Shown here: positions 33,698 to 42,259 of the stretch, in pieces
Layout: the number at the start of each line of letters is the position of its first letter
How positions within the stretch are numbered: the first letter of the stretch is position 1
DNA from: Candidatus Enterenecus merdae
GTDB lineage: Bacteria > Bacillota > Clostridia > Oscillospirales > Oscillospiraceae
Assembly (NCBI GenBank): GCA_018716385.1
Contig: DVJZ01000009.1
Coordinates: forward strand, 1 to 45,778
Direction: 5' to 3'
DNA: 45,778 bases
Program-made: the position numbers and the translations under genes
Notes under the pieces: model-generated
Database searches by the model: none
Told to the model about the DNA's origin: nothing
Seen by the model: only the letters and a program-made list of their open reading frames with translations

Positions 33698-34735
33698 TCA
33701 CAAGGTATCAATCAGCTTCTTCAGCGCGGGGATCAGCTGCTCCTCAGGCACCTTGCCCACGATCTTCCCCCGCCGGAACAGCACCCCTTCCCCCCGGCCG
33801 CCGGCGATGCCCACGTCGGCGTGGCTGGCCTCTCCGGGGCCGTTGACCACACAGCCCATCACCGCCACGGTGATGGGCTTGTCCACTTGCTCCAGCAGCC
33901 GCTCCACCTGTTGGGCCAGGGGGATCAGGCCGATCTGGGTACGCCCGCAGGTGGGGCAGGCGATCAGCTCCGGCCCGTCCCGGCGCAGCCCTGCGGCCCG
34001 GAGGATCTGTTTGGCCGCGGCGATCTCCTCCACCGGGTCGGCGGTGAGGGTCACCCGGAAGGTGTCCCCAATGCCCAGGGCCAGCAATCCCCCGATGCCC
34101 ACCGCCGACTTGAGCACTCCCGCCGGCGGGGTGCCCGCCTCCGTCACCCCCAGGTGCAGCGGGTAGTCGCACCGCTGGGCCATGAGCTGATAGGCCCGCA
34201 TGGTGACAGGCACGCTGGAGGATTTCAGCGAGATGCAGATGTCGTGGAAGCCATACTGCTCTAGCAGCGCGGCGTGGCCCAAAGCGCTGTCCACCAGCGC
34301 CTCCGGGGTGGGCCCTCCATACTTGGCCAGCAGCGGCTTTTCCAGCGAGCCGCCGTTGACCCCGATGCGGATGGGGATCCCCCGCTCCCGGCAGGCGTCC
34401 GCCACCGCTTTCACCCGCTCCGGCGCGCCGATGTTGCCCGGGTTGATGCGGATCTTGTCCACTCCCTGGCGTACCGCCTCCAGGGCCAGGCGGTAGTCAA
34501 AGTGGATGTCCGCCACCAGCGGCAGGGGGCTGTGGGCCTTGAGCGGGCCGATGGCCTGGGCCGCCGCCTGATCGGGTACGGCCACCCGCACGATCTGGCA
34601 CCCCGCCGTGGCCAGCGCCCGGATCTGGTTCAGGGTGGCGGCCACGTCGTGGGTGGGCGTGTTGGTCATGGACTGGATGGACACCGGCGCGCCGCCGCCC
34701 ACGGCCACCGCCCCAACCCGGATCTGTCTGCTCAC
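33698..34735 (-). CDS. ispG: (E)-4-hydroxy-3-methylbut-2-enyl-diphosphate synthase
   Basis: 345 residues, the bacterial two-domain form. [4Fe-4S] enzyme converting MEcPP to HMBPP in the MEP isoprenoid pathway. The barrel begins VSIQSMTNTPTHD and contains IRINPGNIG and RIGVNGGSL; cluster cysteines are in CPTCGRTQ (about 258-261) and VMGCVVNGPGEA (about 293). The start is GTG 34735 (SRQIRVGAV) behind GGGGAGGGG at five bases; a GTG 33 bases upstream lies in the rseP end and lacks a ribosome site. Confidence 0.96.
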   Translation of the reverse strand: MSRQIRVGAVAVGGGAPVSIQSMTNTPTHDVAATLNQIRALATAGCQIVRVAVPDQAAAQAIGPLKAHSPLPLVADIHFDYRLALEAVRQGVDKIRINPGNIGAPERVKAVADACRERGIPIRIGVNGGSLEKPLLAKYGGPTPEALVDSALGHAALLEQYGFHDICISLKSSSVPVTMRAYQLMAQRCDYPLHLGVTEAGTPPAGVLKSAVGIGGLLALGIGDTFRVTLTADPVEEIAAAKQILRAAGLRRDGPELIACPTCGRTQIGLIPLAQQVERLLEQVDKPITVAVMGCVVNGPGEASHADVGIAGGRGEGVLFRRGKIVGKVPEEQLIPALKKLIDTL

Positions 34736-34749
34736 GCCGTCCCCTCCCC

Positions 34750-35820
34750 TCAGGCAAAGATCTTCCACACGTCGTGGAAGGCCACCGCCGCCATCAGCAC
34801 CAGCAGCAACACGAAGGCCGCCCCGTGGACGTAGCCCTCATAGCGCTCCGGGATCCTGCGACGGGAGACCAGGTAGATCAAACCGTTGAGCAGGATGAAG
34901 AAGATCCGTCCCCCGTCCAGGGCGGGGATGGGCAGCAGGTTCATCACCGCCAGGTTCACCGCGATCAGGGCCATGAAGTAGAACACGTTCAGCACCCCGT
35001 CCACCCAGCTGGCCGATTGGGCGCCCATCTCGGACACCACGTCCACGATGCCGATGACGCCGGATAGCTGATCCACCCCCACCCGGCCGGTCACCAGATC
35101 GCCCAGGCTGATCCAGACCGTGCGCACAAAGTCCACCGTGATCAGAAAGCCCTCCCGGAGCTTGCCCAGCACACCCAGCTCCTGGACCTGGCCGAAGATC
35201 AGGCCAAAGCCCACATTGGTCTGGCCCTCGTACTCATATTCATACCGTCCCATGGGCAGGTCCTCCAGCACCAGCCGCTGCCCGTCCCGCTCCACCACCA
35301 GGTCGATGCCCTGGCCGTCGTTGCGCGCCAGGTAGGTCAGCACGTCGTTGTACACCCAGATGCCATGGCCGTCCACGCTGACGATCCGGTCGCCCGCCAT
35401 CAGGCCGTCCTCCCCCTCCACGGCAAAGCCGGGGGCAAAGTCGGTGATCACCGGCTCCCGCACCGCACTCACCCCGGAGTAGAGCAGCAGCACGATGACC
35501 AGCCCCATGAGGAAATTCATGAAGGAGCCGGCGCACAGGATGATGATCCGCTTCCAGGCAGCCTGCTGGGAGAAGGCCCGGGGGTCCCCTGTGTCCTCGT
35601 CCTCCCCCTCCATGGCGCAAAATCCGCCAATGGGGAAGGCCCGCAGGGAGTACTGGGTCTCCCCCCGCTGCCTGGACCACAGGACAGGACCCATGCCGAT
35701 GGCAAATTCATTGACCTTTACCTTGAGCAGTTTGGCTGTCAGGAAATGGCCAAACTCGTGGATGGCGATCATCACGCCAAACAGAAGGATCACCAGCAGG
35801 ATATATAGGATACGCTCCAA
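34750..35820 (-). CDS. rseP: RIP metalloprotease RseP (site-2 protease)
   Basis: 356 residues. Intramembrane zinc protease that cleaves anti-sigma factors or peptides. HEFGH at residues 21-25 in the first helix, a PDZ domain (about 120-205, MAGDRIVSVDGHGIWVYNDV), and the third zinc ligand in NLLPIPALDGGR (about 300). Four membrane segments in total. The start codon is TTG 35820, with GAGGTG eight bases upstream; the next in-frame ATG is only four codons before HEFGH, so it is too late. It follows dxr by seven bases. Confidence 0.95.
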   Translation of the reverse strand: MERILYILLVILLFGVMIAIHEFGHFLTAKLLKVKVNEFAIGMGPVLWSRQRGETQYSLRAFPIGGFCAMEGEDEDTGDPRAFSQQAAWKRIIILCAGSFMNFLMGLVIVLLLYSGVSAVREPVITDFAPGFAVEGEDGLMAGDRIVSVDGHGIWVYNDVLTYLARNDGQGIDLVVERDGQRLVLEDLPMGRYEYEYEGQTNVGFGLIFGQVQELGVLGKLREGFLITVDFVRTVWISLGDLVTGRVGVDQLSGVIGIVDVVSEMGAQSASWVDGVLNVFYFMALIAVNLAVMNLLPIPALDGGRIFFILLNGLIYLVSRRRIPERYEGYVHGAAFVLLLVLMAAVAFHDVWKIFA

Positions 35821-35827
35821 CCGTTCG

Positions 35828-36979
35828 TCACCTCATCCTTTCCTTGACCGCGCACCGGGCCGCCCGGTCCGCCTCGAAGATCTCGTCCAGGCCGCAGCCG
35901 TCCGCCTTGGCCTCCACCCGGTCCAGCGCCTGGGCCACCAGCCGGGGAATGTCCAGAAACCCGATCCTGCCCTCCAGAAACAGCGCCACGGCCGCCTCGT
36001 TGGCCCCGTTGAGCACGGCGGTGGCCGTCCCCCCACGGCCGGCGCACTCCAGGGCCAGGGCCAGGCAGGGAAACGCCTCCAGGTCGGGAGGCTGGAAGGT
36101 CAGCGGCGGGCAGGCCAGCAAATCCAGCGCCTGGGCCGGCCCGGGCGTGCGCTCCGGCCAGGTCAGAGCGTATTGGATGGGCAGGCGCATGTCCGCCGTG
36201 CCAAGCTGGGCCAGCACCGCCCCGTCCACAAACTCCACCAGGGAGTGGACGATGCTCTGCCGGTGGATCACCACCTGGATGCGCTCAGGGGGCATGGCGT
36301 ACAGGCGCATGGCCTCGATCACCTCCAGGCCCTTGTTCATCATCGTGGCCGAGTCAACGGTGATCTTCGCCCCCATGGCCCAGTTGGGGTGGCGCAGGGC
36401 TTGCTCCCGGGTGACCTGGGCCAGCTCCTCCCGGGTCCTGCCGAAGAAGGGCCCGCCGGAGGCGGTGAGGATCAGCCGCTCCACCTGCCCCCGGTCCCGG
36501 CAGCCCTGTAAGCATTGGAAAATGGCCGAGTGCTCCGAGTCCACCGGCACGATCTCCGCACCCGTCTGCACCGCCCGGGCCATCACCAGCTCCCCGGCGC
36601 ACACCAGTGCCTCCTTGTTGGCCAGGGCCACCCGCTTGCCCGCCTCCACCGCCGCCAGGGTGGGTTTCAATCCCGCCACCCCCACAATGGCGGCCACCAC
36701 CGTGTCCGCATCCTCCAGGCTGGCCGCCTCCAGCAGGGCCTGCTCCCCCCCGGCCACCCGGATGGGAGTGTCCGCCAGACGCACGCGCAGCTGCGCCGCC
36801 GCCCCCTCGTCCGCCGCGGCCACCAGCTGGGGCAGGAACCTGCGGGCCTGCTGCTCGGCCAGCTCCACGCTGCCCCGCAGGGCCAGGGCGGCCACCCGGT
36901 GGCCGCAGGCCGCGGCCACCTCCAGGGTCTGCCGGCCGATGGAGCCGGTGGAGCCTAAAATTGAGACGCGTCTGGTCAT
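35828..36979 (-). CDS. dxr: 1-deoxy-D-xylulose 5-phosphate reductoisomerase
   Basis: 383 residues, normal length. NADPH-dependent conversion of DXP to MEP, the committed step of isoprenoid synthesis and the fosmidomycin target. NADPH loop SILGSTGSIGRQT (about 6-18), LANKEALV, metal-binding PVDSEHSAIFQCLQ, the substrate loop LTASGGPFFGR and HPNWAMGAKITVDSATMMNKGLE are all intact. ATG 36979 with AGGGGGAA is chosen; 14 upstream in-frame codons cover the leader hairpins. It is separated from cdsA by an unknown gene. Confidence 0.97.
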   Translation of the reverse strand: MTRRVSILGSTGSIGRQTLEVAAACGHRVAALALRGSVELAEQQARRFLPQLVAAADEGAAAQLRVRLADTPIRVAGGEQALLEAASLEDADTVVAAIVGVAGLKPTLAAVEAGKRVALANKEALVCAGELVMARAVQTGAEIVPVDSEHSAIFQCLQGCRDRGQVERLILTASGGPFFGRTREELAQVTREQALRHPNWAMGAKITVDSATMMNKGLEVIEAMRLYAMPPERIQVVIHRQSIVHSLVEFVDGAVLAQLGTADMRLPIQYALTWPERTPGPAQALDLLACPPLTFQPPDLEAFPCLALALECAGRGGTATAVLNGANEAAVALFLEGRIGFLDIPRLVAQALDRVEAKADGCGLDEIFEADRAARCAVKERMR

Positions 36980-36994
36980 GTCCGTTCCCCCTTC

Positions 36995-37055
36995 CTTCTT
37001 TTCTTGTAAGAAAAGAAGCAAAAGAACTTCGGCGCAAAACTGCGTTTTGCTTCTT
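36995..37055 (-). promoter_or_regulatory. two overlapping hairpins between the unknown gene and dxr
   Basis: Read on the minus strand, hairpin A pairs 37055-37045 with 37023-37013 (11 bp) and is followed by a T-rich run. Hairpin B pairs 37018-37008 with 37005-36995 (11 bp, two-base loop). They share 37018-37013, so only one can form. A resembles a terminator, B an antiterminator or a second terminator. Confidence 0.55.
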
Positions 37056-37058
37056 CGG

Positions 37059-37574
37059 TTATCGTTTCATTTCGTAAGCGGGCAGGATATCAGACAGCAA
37101 GTCATAGACATCCTGATACAAGGTCTGATGGTCCAGGATAGAGTAGTGGGTCTCCCCAAACTGCGCAGAGTTATAATCAGAAGAATTGCTGAGATTTACG
37201 CGCATGGACAGAGCGTCGGCCCGTTCCAGCGATACGTTGACCGAGAGGTACACCGAACCGTCTGAAATAGTATAATTCTGCGGACGGGGCAGGAGACTAT
37301 TTCTCATTTCTGCATTGAGAAACAGGGAGATCAGGGCATCATTCAGTTCATCGGAGATCCCGCTTTCGGGGATGTCAGAAGAAAAGATCTCCCCGTCCCG
37401 CCCGATCTCCGCGCTGATGGATACCACACGGGGGGCAATTTCCTCCTCCAGCATGGGCTTGCTTTGGAAAAACACCGCTGCGGCCACTGCGGCAGCGGCG
37501 ATCGCAACAACGGCGACCCCAAGGCCGGCCTTCCATTTCTTGCTGATACCACGCTTCCCAGCCTCTGCCTGCAT
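37059..37574 (-). CDS. hypothetical single-pass membrane protein
   Basis: 171 residues, not recognised. Basic N-terminus, one membrane helix at about 15-37 (AGLGVAVVAIAAAAVAAAVFF), then an acidic 130-residue outside domain rich in Ser, Asn and Asp with no cysteine. Its A+T content is clearly higher than cdsA or dxr, and it breaks an otherwise conserved uppS-cdsA-dxr-rseP order, so it is probably a later insertion. ATG 37574 has GAGG upstream. No strong promoter is visible in the 135-base gap before it. The hairpins after it could stop or modulate transcription into dxr. Confidence 0.7.
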   Translation of the reverse strand: MQAEAGKRGISKKWKAGLGVAVVAIAAAAVAAAVFFQSKPMLEEEIAPRVVSISAEIGRDGEIFSSDIPESGISDELNDALISLFLNAEMRNSLLPRPQNYTISDGSVYLSVNVSLERADALSMRVNLSNSSDYNSAQFGETHYSILDHQTLYQDVYDLLSDILPAYEMKR

Positions 37575-37709
37575 CCATCCTCAGTCCTTTCTCATTTCAT
37601 ATTGGCACAAGCCTTTTTCACGGAAAGGTTCTGCAAATAGGGAAATCTTAGGGAATGTTCCGCCTGCGGGCGGGGTATTCGGCGGACGGGCGGGGCGGCC
37701 GCTCCACTG

Positions 37710-38534
37710 TTAAAGGGGCGGGCAGACCTCCACCAGCAGCATCAGGGTGGGGGCGGCAAAGACCATGGAGTCGAACCGGTCCAGCATCCCGCCGTGCCCC
37801 GGCAGGAGGTGTCCGTAGTCCTTCACCCCATACTGCCGCTTGATAAAGGAGAAGGCCAGGTCACCCAGCTCGGTGGCCAGGGCCCCGAACAGGCCGCACA
37901 GGGCCAGCGATAGGTAGTTGACCGCCTGGGCGCTCACCGCGCTGATCACCGCCCCGTACCCCAGGGCAAAGACCACCCCGGTGAGAAAGCCCCCCAGGTA
38001 GCCCTCCAGGCTCTTGTTGGGGCTGACCCGGGTGACCCCTCGGTGCCGGCCCAGAAACACACCGGCAAAGTAGGCCCCCGCGTCGGTGACGAAGGCCAGC
38101 AGCACCGCCAGCAACACCAGGTATTCCCCCTGGGCCATGCACTTCAGGGCCACCAGGGCGGACAGCCCCATGGGGACCATTACCCCGGCAAACAGGGTGA
38201 GCAGCACCTGAAAAAAACCGATGGACACCCCGCCCTCGTCATAGGCCCGGATGGCGCACCAGAAGGAGACGGTCATCACCCCGAAGGCGCACACCCCCGC
38301 CGCCGGCGCCCACACCCCCGCCCAGCAGCACAGGGGCAGGGCGGCGGCGGACAGGATGCTCGCGGCCTGCATGGGGGGACTCACCCGCCGCTCACCCGCC
38401 GCCCGCAGCAGCTCGAAGGCGGCCACGGCGGAGATGAACATCACCACCCCCGTCCACGCGATGGGAGGCAGCAGCAGCATGATGGCCAGCAGGATGGGCA
38501 CAAAGATCACAGCCACCAGGATTCGTTGGCCCAC
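37710..38534 (-). CDS. cdsA: phosphatidate cytidylyltransferase
   Basis: 274 residues, about eight membrane helices. Makes CDP-diacylglycerol from CTP and phosphatidate for phospholipid synthesis. The C-terminal signature SFIKRQYGVKDYG...PGHGGMLDRFDS is intact. The start codon is GTG 38534 (GQRILVAV) behind GGAGGTG, one base after the uppS stop. The longer open frame is uppS out of frame. Confidence 0.96.
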   Translation of the reverse strand: MGQRILVAVIFVPILLAIMLLLPPIAWTGVVMFISAVAAFELLRAAGERRVSPPMQAASILSAAALPLCCWAGVWAPAAGVCAFGVMTVSFWCAIRAYDEGGVSIGFFQVLLTLFAGVMVPMGLSALVALKCMAQGEYLVLLAVLLAFVTDAGAYFAGVFLGRHRGVTRVSPNKSLEGYLGGFLTGVVFALGYGAVISAVSAQAVNYLSLALCGLFGALATELGDLAFSFIKRQYGVKDYGHLLPGHGGMLDRFDSMVFAAPTLMLLVEVCPPL

Positions 38535-38535
38535 G

Positions 38536-39288
<753 letters not shown>

Positions 39289-39372
39289 AGCCACCCACCC
39301 CAACTCCATTGTAAGTCCAAGATGTCCCGAACAGAACCAGGCCCATCTCCCCTGCCCTCCGGTGGTCCGGGC

Positions 39373-39410
39373 AAACAAACACCTGCGGGGCACGGCCGCT
39401 CCGCAGGTGC
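39373..39410 (-). terminator. Terminator-like hairpin after frr
   Basis: Nine-bp arms CACCTGCGG (39409-39401 on minus) and CCGCAGGTG (39388-39380), then TTTGTTTG. It splits pyrH-frr from uppS onwards, at least partly. Confidence 0.7.
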
Positions 39411-39442
39411 TGCCCACGCCCCCAGGGCCGGTTCCCCCAGCG

Positions 39443-39997
39443 TCAGACCGCCATTAGCTCCTTCTCCTTCTCCGCCGTCAGAGCGTCGATCTCCTTGCAG
39501 CGCTTATCGGTGATCTCCTGCATCTCCTGCTCATAGTCCTTGAACTGATCCTCTGTGATCTCCGCCTTCTTCTTGCGCTCCTTCAGCGCCTCCATGGCGT
39601 CGCGCCGGATGTTGCGGATGGCCACCTTGCCGTTCTCCCCATACTTGCGCACCTGCTTGGTCAGCTCCACCCGCCGCTCCTGGGTCAGCTGGGGGAAGCT
39701 CAGGCGGATGACCCGTCCGTCGTTCTGGGGGTTGATCCCCAGGTCCGAGCTCTGGATGGCCCGCTCGATCTCCCTCAGGATGGAGCCGTCCCAGGGCTGG
39801 ATGGCCAGGGTGCGGGGATCTGGGGTGGAGATGCTGGCCACCTGCTGGATAGGGGTGGGCGCGCCGTAGTATTCCACCTGGATCCGGTCCAGCACGCTGG
39901 CGTTGGCCCGTCCAGCCCGGACGCTGGCAAAGTCCCCCTTGACCACCTCAATGGTCTTTCTCATCTTCTCGTCAAACGGTTTGCACAGCTCAGTCAT
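39443..39997 (-). CDS. frr: ribosome recycling factor
   Basis: 184 residues, exact family length. Splits the post-termination ribosome with EF-G. Conserved VRAGRANASVLDRIQVEYYG (26-45), IQPWDGSILREIERAI, LTQERRVELTKQV and the coiled-coil arms. ATG 39997 with AGGAGG is clear. It follows pyrH by 13 bases. Confidence 0.98.
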   Translation of the reverse strand: MTELCKPFDEKMRKTIEVVKGDFASVRAGRANASVLDRIQVEYYGAPTPIQQVASISTPDPRTLAIQPWDGSILREIERAIQSSDLGINPQNDGRVIRLSFPQLTQERRVELTKQVRKYGENGKVAIRNIRRDAMEALKERKKKAEITEDQFKDYEQEMQEITDKRCKEIDALTAEKEKELMAV

Positions 39998-40010
39998 GAT
40001 CCTTTCCTCC

Positions 40011-40736
40011 TCATTCCTTTACAATGGTGCCGATCCGCTCGCCATGTACCACCCGGAGGATGTTCTCCGGATCCTTCAGCCCAAAGAGAATCACCGGGAT
40101 CTTGTTGTCCATGGACAGGGAGGTGGCCGTGGAGTCCATCACCTGCAGGTGTTGGGCCAGGATGTCCTCATAGCGGATGGTGTCATACTTCACCGCGCTG
40201 GGATCCAGATTGGGGTCGGCGCTGTACACCCCGTCCACATTCTTGGCCAGCAGGATGGCGTCCGCATCAATCTCCGCAGCCCGGAGCACTGCGGCGGTGT
40301 CCGTAGAGAAGAAGGGGTTTCCGGTGCCGCACCCAAAGATGACCACCCTTCCCTTCTCCAAGTGCCGGATGGCCCGGGAGCGGATGTACGGTTCGGCGAT
40401 GGAGCGCATCTCGATGGCCGTCTGCACCCGCACGTCCACTCCCTTGCGCTCCAGGGTGTCGGCCAGGGCCAGGCAGTTGATCACCGTGGCCAGCATCCCC
40501 ATGTGGTCAGCCCGGGTGCGCTCACGCATCCCTTCTCCGTCCTTCAGGCCCCGCCAGAAGTTGCCGCCCCCCACCACGATGCCCACCTGGACGCCCTCCT
40601 GGACGCATTGGGCAATCACGTCACACACGCTCTGGATCACCTGGAAGTCCAGGCCCCGGCCCGCATCCCCCGCCAGGGCCTCCCCGCTGACCTTCAGCAG
40701 GATCCGACTGTATCTCAATCCGGACATGGCGCGCAT
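40011..40736 (-). CDS. pyrH: UMP kinase
   Basis: 241 residues. Hexameric amino-acid-kinase-fold enzyme phosphorylating UMP to UDP, directly downstream of the pyr pathway. [10 protein letters not shown] (12-21), [22 protein letters not shown] and [12 protein letters not shown] mark it. ATG 40736 has GAGGAGG upstream; an ATG nine bases further in is possible. In most Firmicutes it follows tsf, but here it points away from rpsB-tsf. A TAGAAT at about 40 bases upstream could be its -10, without a good -35. Confidence 0.97.
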   Translation of the reverse strand: MRAMSGLRYSRILLKVSGEALAGDAGRGLDFQVIQSVCDVIAQCVQEGVQVGIVVGGGNFWRGLKDGEGMRERTRADHMGMLATVINCLALADTLERKGVDVRVQTAIEMRSIAEPYIRSRAIRHLEKGRVVIFGCGTGNPFFSTDTAAVLRAAEIDADAILLAKNVDGVYSADPNLDPSAVKYDTIRYEDILAQHLQVMDSTATSLSMDNKIPVILFGLKDPENILRVVHGERIGTIVKE

Positions 40737-40846
40737 CAGCCTCCTCGTAGTTTGATTGTTCCGTTCGGTTCATTCTAATACATTTTCCCCTTTTTGCATA
40801 GGGGGCAAAATATTTTTTTGCAAATTCTCCCGTCCACCCCAACCTG

Positions 40847-40876
40847 TCATAGCCTCCCACGCCGCCGGCATAGGCT
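40847..40876 (+). promoter_or_regulatory. candidate sigma-E-type promoter of the YlmC/YmxH gene
   Basis: TCATAGC (40847-40853), 15 bases, CATAGGCT (40869-40876). Spacing and the CATA cores fit the sigma-E pattern; the second half of the -10 is imperfect. No sigma-A promoter is obvious here. Confidence 0.4.
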
Positions 40877-40914
40877 TGTGGTATCAGGCAGCGAGCAAAG
40901 GAGGCGGGACGGAC

Positions 40915-41178
40915 ATGGTGTGCCGGATCTCGGACTTGCAGTACAAGGAGATCGTGGACATCGCCGACGGCACCCGGTACGGGTTTCTCAGCGATGTGGA
41001 GCTGGACGGGGAACAGGGTACGGTGGCCGCCCTGGTGGTGTCCGGGCGGAGGCGGCTGCTGGGGCTGCTGGGAAGGGAGCCGGATGTGGCCTTCCCCTGG
41101 GCCAGCGTCAAGCGGATCGGGGCTGACCTCATCCTGGTGGACGGGGGCAGCCGCCGCCCCGCCGCCCGGCGGGGATGA
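40915..41178 (+). CDS. YlmC/YmxH family sporulation protein (PRC-barrel)
   Basis: 87 residues. [33 protein letters not shown] is the YlmC/YmxH signature, a PRC-barrel fold; the middle ([26 protein letters not shown]) completes the barrel. The family is associated with sporulation in Bacilli and Clostridia; the molecular role is unknown. ATG 40915 has AGGAGG ten bases upstream, and the open frame upstream crosses an A/T-rich leader. It is placed in the divergent gap between pyrH and rpsB. Confidence 0.85.
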   Translation: MVCRISDLQYKEIVDIADGTRYGFLSDVELDGEQGTVAALVVSGRRRLLGLLGREPDVAFPWASVKRIGADLILVDGGSRRPAARRG

Positions 41179-41225
41179 CCAGTTGTCCCTCGCGCGTAAA
41201 AAATACCGGGGCGGGCAAAAAATGC

Positions 41226-41254
41226 TTGCGTTCCGCCATGGCCCGTGGTAAAAT
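41226..41254 (+). promoter_or_regulatory. sigma-A promoter of rpsB-tsf
   Basis: TTGCGT (41226-41231), 17-base spacer, TAAAAT (41249-41254). Start near 41261, giving a leader of about 120 bases. Confidence 0.75.
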
Positions 41255-41260
41255 ATCCAG

Positions 41261-41365
41261 GCAATCCGCACGGGAGCGGATCTTTCGCCTTTGTGCCTTC
41301 CCGGGTGCAACCCCCGGAAAGGTGGGCGGGAGAGAGGAAGCTCCCGGAGGTAACAACAATATTTT
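41261..41365 (+). promoter_or_regulatory. structured 5' leader of rpsB
   Basis: Three consecutive hairpins: 41264-41269 with 41276-41281; 41296-41305 with 41313-41322 (small internal bulges); 41328-41332 with 41341-41345. They lie upstream of AGGAGG (41366-41371). This suits autoregulation by ribosomal protein S2, but I do not recognise a described motif. Confidence 0.45.
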
Positions 41366-41381
41366 AGGAGGAACTTTTACC

Positions 41382-42164
41382 ATGGCAGTCGTATCGATGA
41401 AGCAGCTTTTGGAGGCGGGCGTCCACTTCGGCCATCAGACCCGTCGCTGGAACCCCAAGATGGCCCCCTATATCTACACCGAGCGCAACGGCATCTATAT
41501 CATCGACCTGCAAAAGACGGTGAAGAAGCTGGAAGAGGCCTACTCCTTCGTGCGGGAGCTGGCAGCCAACGGCCAGTCCCTGCTGTTTGTGGGCACCAAG
41601 AAGCAGGCCCAGGAGTCCATCCGGGACGAGGCCGGCCGGTGCGGTATGTTCTACGTCAACGCCCGGTGGTTGGGCGGCATGATGACCAACTTCAAGACCA
41701 TGCGTACCCGGGTGGACCGGCTTAACCAGCTCAAGAAGATGCAGGAGGACGGCACCTTCGACATGCTTCCCAAGAAGGAAGTGATGAAGCTGCTGGGCGA
41801 GATCGAGAAGCTGGAGAAGTACCTGGGCGGCGTGGTGGAGATGCGCAAGCTGCCCGGCGCGCTGTTCGTGGTGGATCCCCGCAAGGAACGCAACGCCATC
41901 AACGAGGCCCGCAAGCTGAACATCCCCATCGTGGCCATCGTGGACACCAACTGCGATCCCGATGAGATCGACTATGTCATCCCCGGCAATGATGACGCCA
42001 TCCGCGCCATCAAGCTGATCTCCTCCGTCATGGCCAACGCCGTACAGGAGGGACGCCAGGGGCAGGACGCTGCCCCCGCTGCCCCAGCCCAGGCTCAGGC
42101 CCCGGCCGCAGCCGCTCCCCAGGCGGCCGCCCCGGTCACCGAGCAGCCTGTGGTGGCCGAGTGA
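41382..42164 (+). CDS. rpsB: 30S ribosomal protein S2
   Basis: 260 residues. [31 protein letters not shown] is the family start; GTKKQAQ and [12 protein letters not shown] follow, with [28 protein letters not shown] in the second half. The last ~33 residues are an Ala/Pro/Gln-rich tail, a lineage extension. ATG 41382 with AGGAGG at ten bases is clear; the in-frame codons upstream are leader. Confidence 0.98.
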   Translation: MAVVSMKQLLEAGVHFGHQTRRWNPKMAPYIYTERNGIYIIDLQKTVKKLEEAYSFVRELAANGQSLLFVGTKKQAQESIRDEAGRCGMFYVNARWLGGMMTNFKTMRTRVDRLNQLKKMQEDGTFDMLPKKEVMKLLGEIEKLEKYLGGVVEMRKLPGALFVVDPRKERNAINEARKLNIPIVAIVDTNCDPDEIDYVIPGNDDAIRAIKLISSVMANAVQEGRQGQDAAPAAPAQAQAPAAAAPQAAAPVTEQPVVAE

Positions 42165-42186
42165 TCCGGCCAGTTCCCTGACATAC

Positions 42187-42212
42187 AGCGCCCGCCTGTG
42201 GGATGGGCGGGC
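42187..42212 (+). terminator. hairpin between rpsB and tsf
   Basis: AGCGCCCGCC (42187-42196) pairs with GGCGGGCGCT across a loop of about ten bases and is followed by TTT. Probably a partial terminator setting the rpsB:tsf ratio, because no separate tsf promoter is seen. Confidence 0.6.
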
Positions 42213-42259
42213 GCTTTCCCCTGCCCCTTTCCCAACTACTTTTTGGAGGTATGCAAGCA

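Noticed and set aside
35844-37265. 473-codon plus-strand frame across dxr and the unknown gene
   Set aside because: Mirror of dxr; composition is driven by the opposite coding strand and it ends inside another gene.
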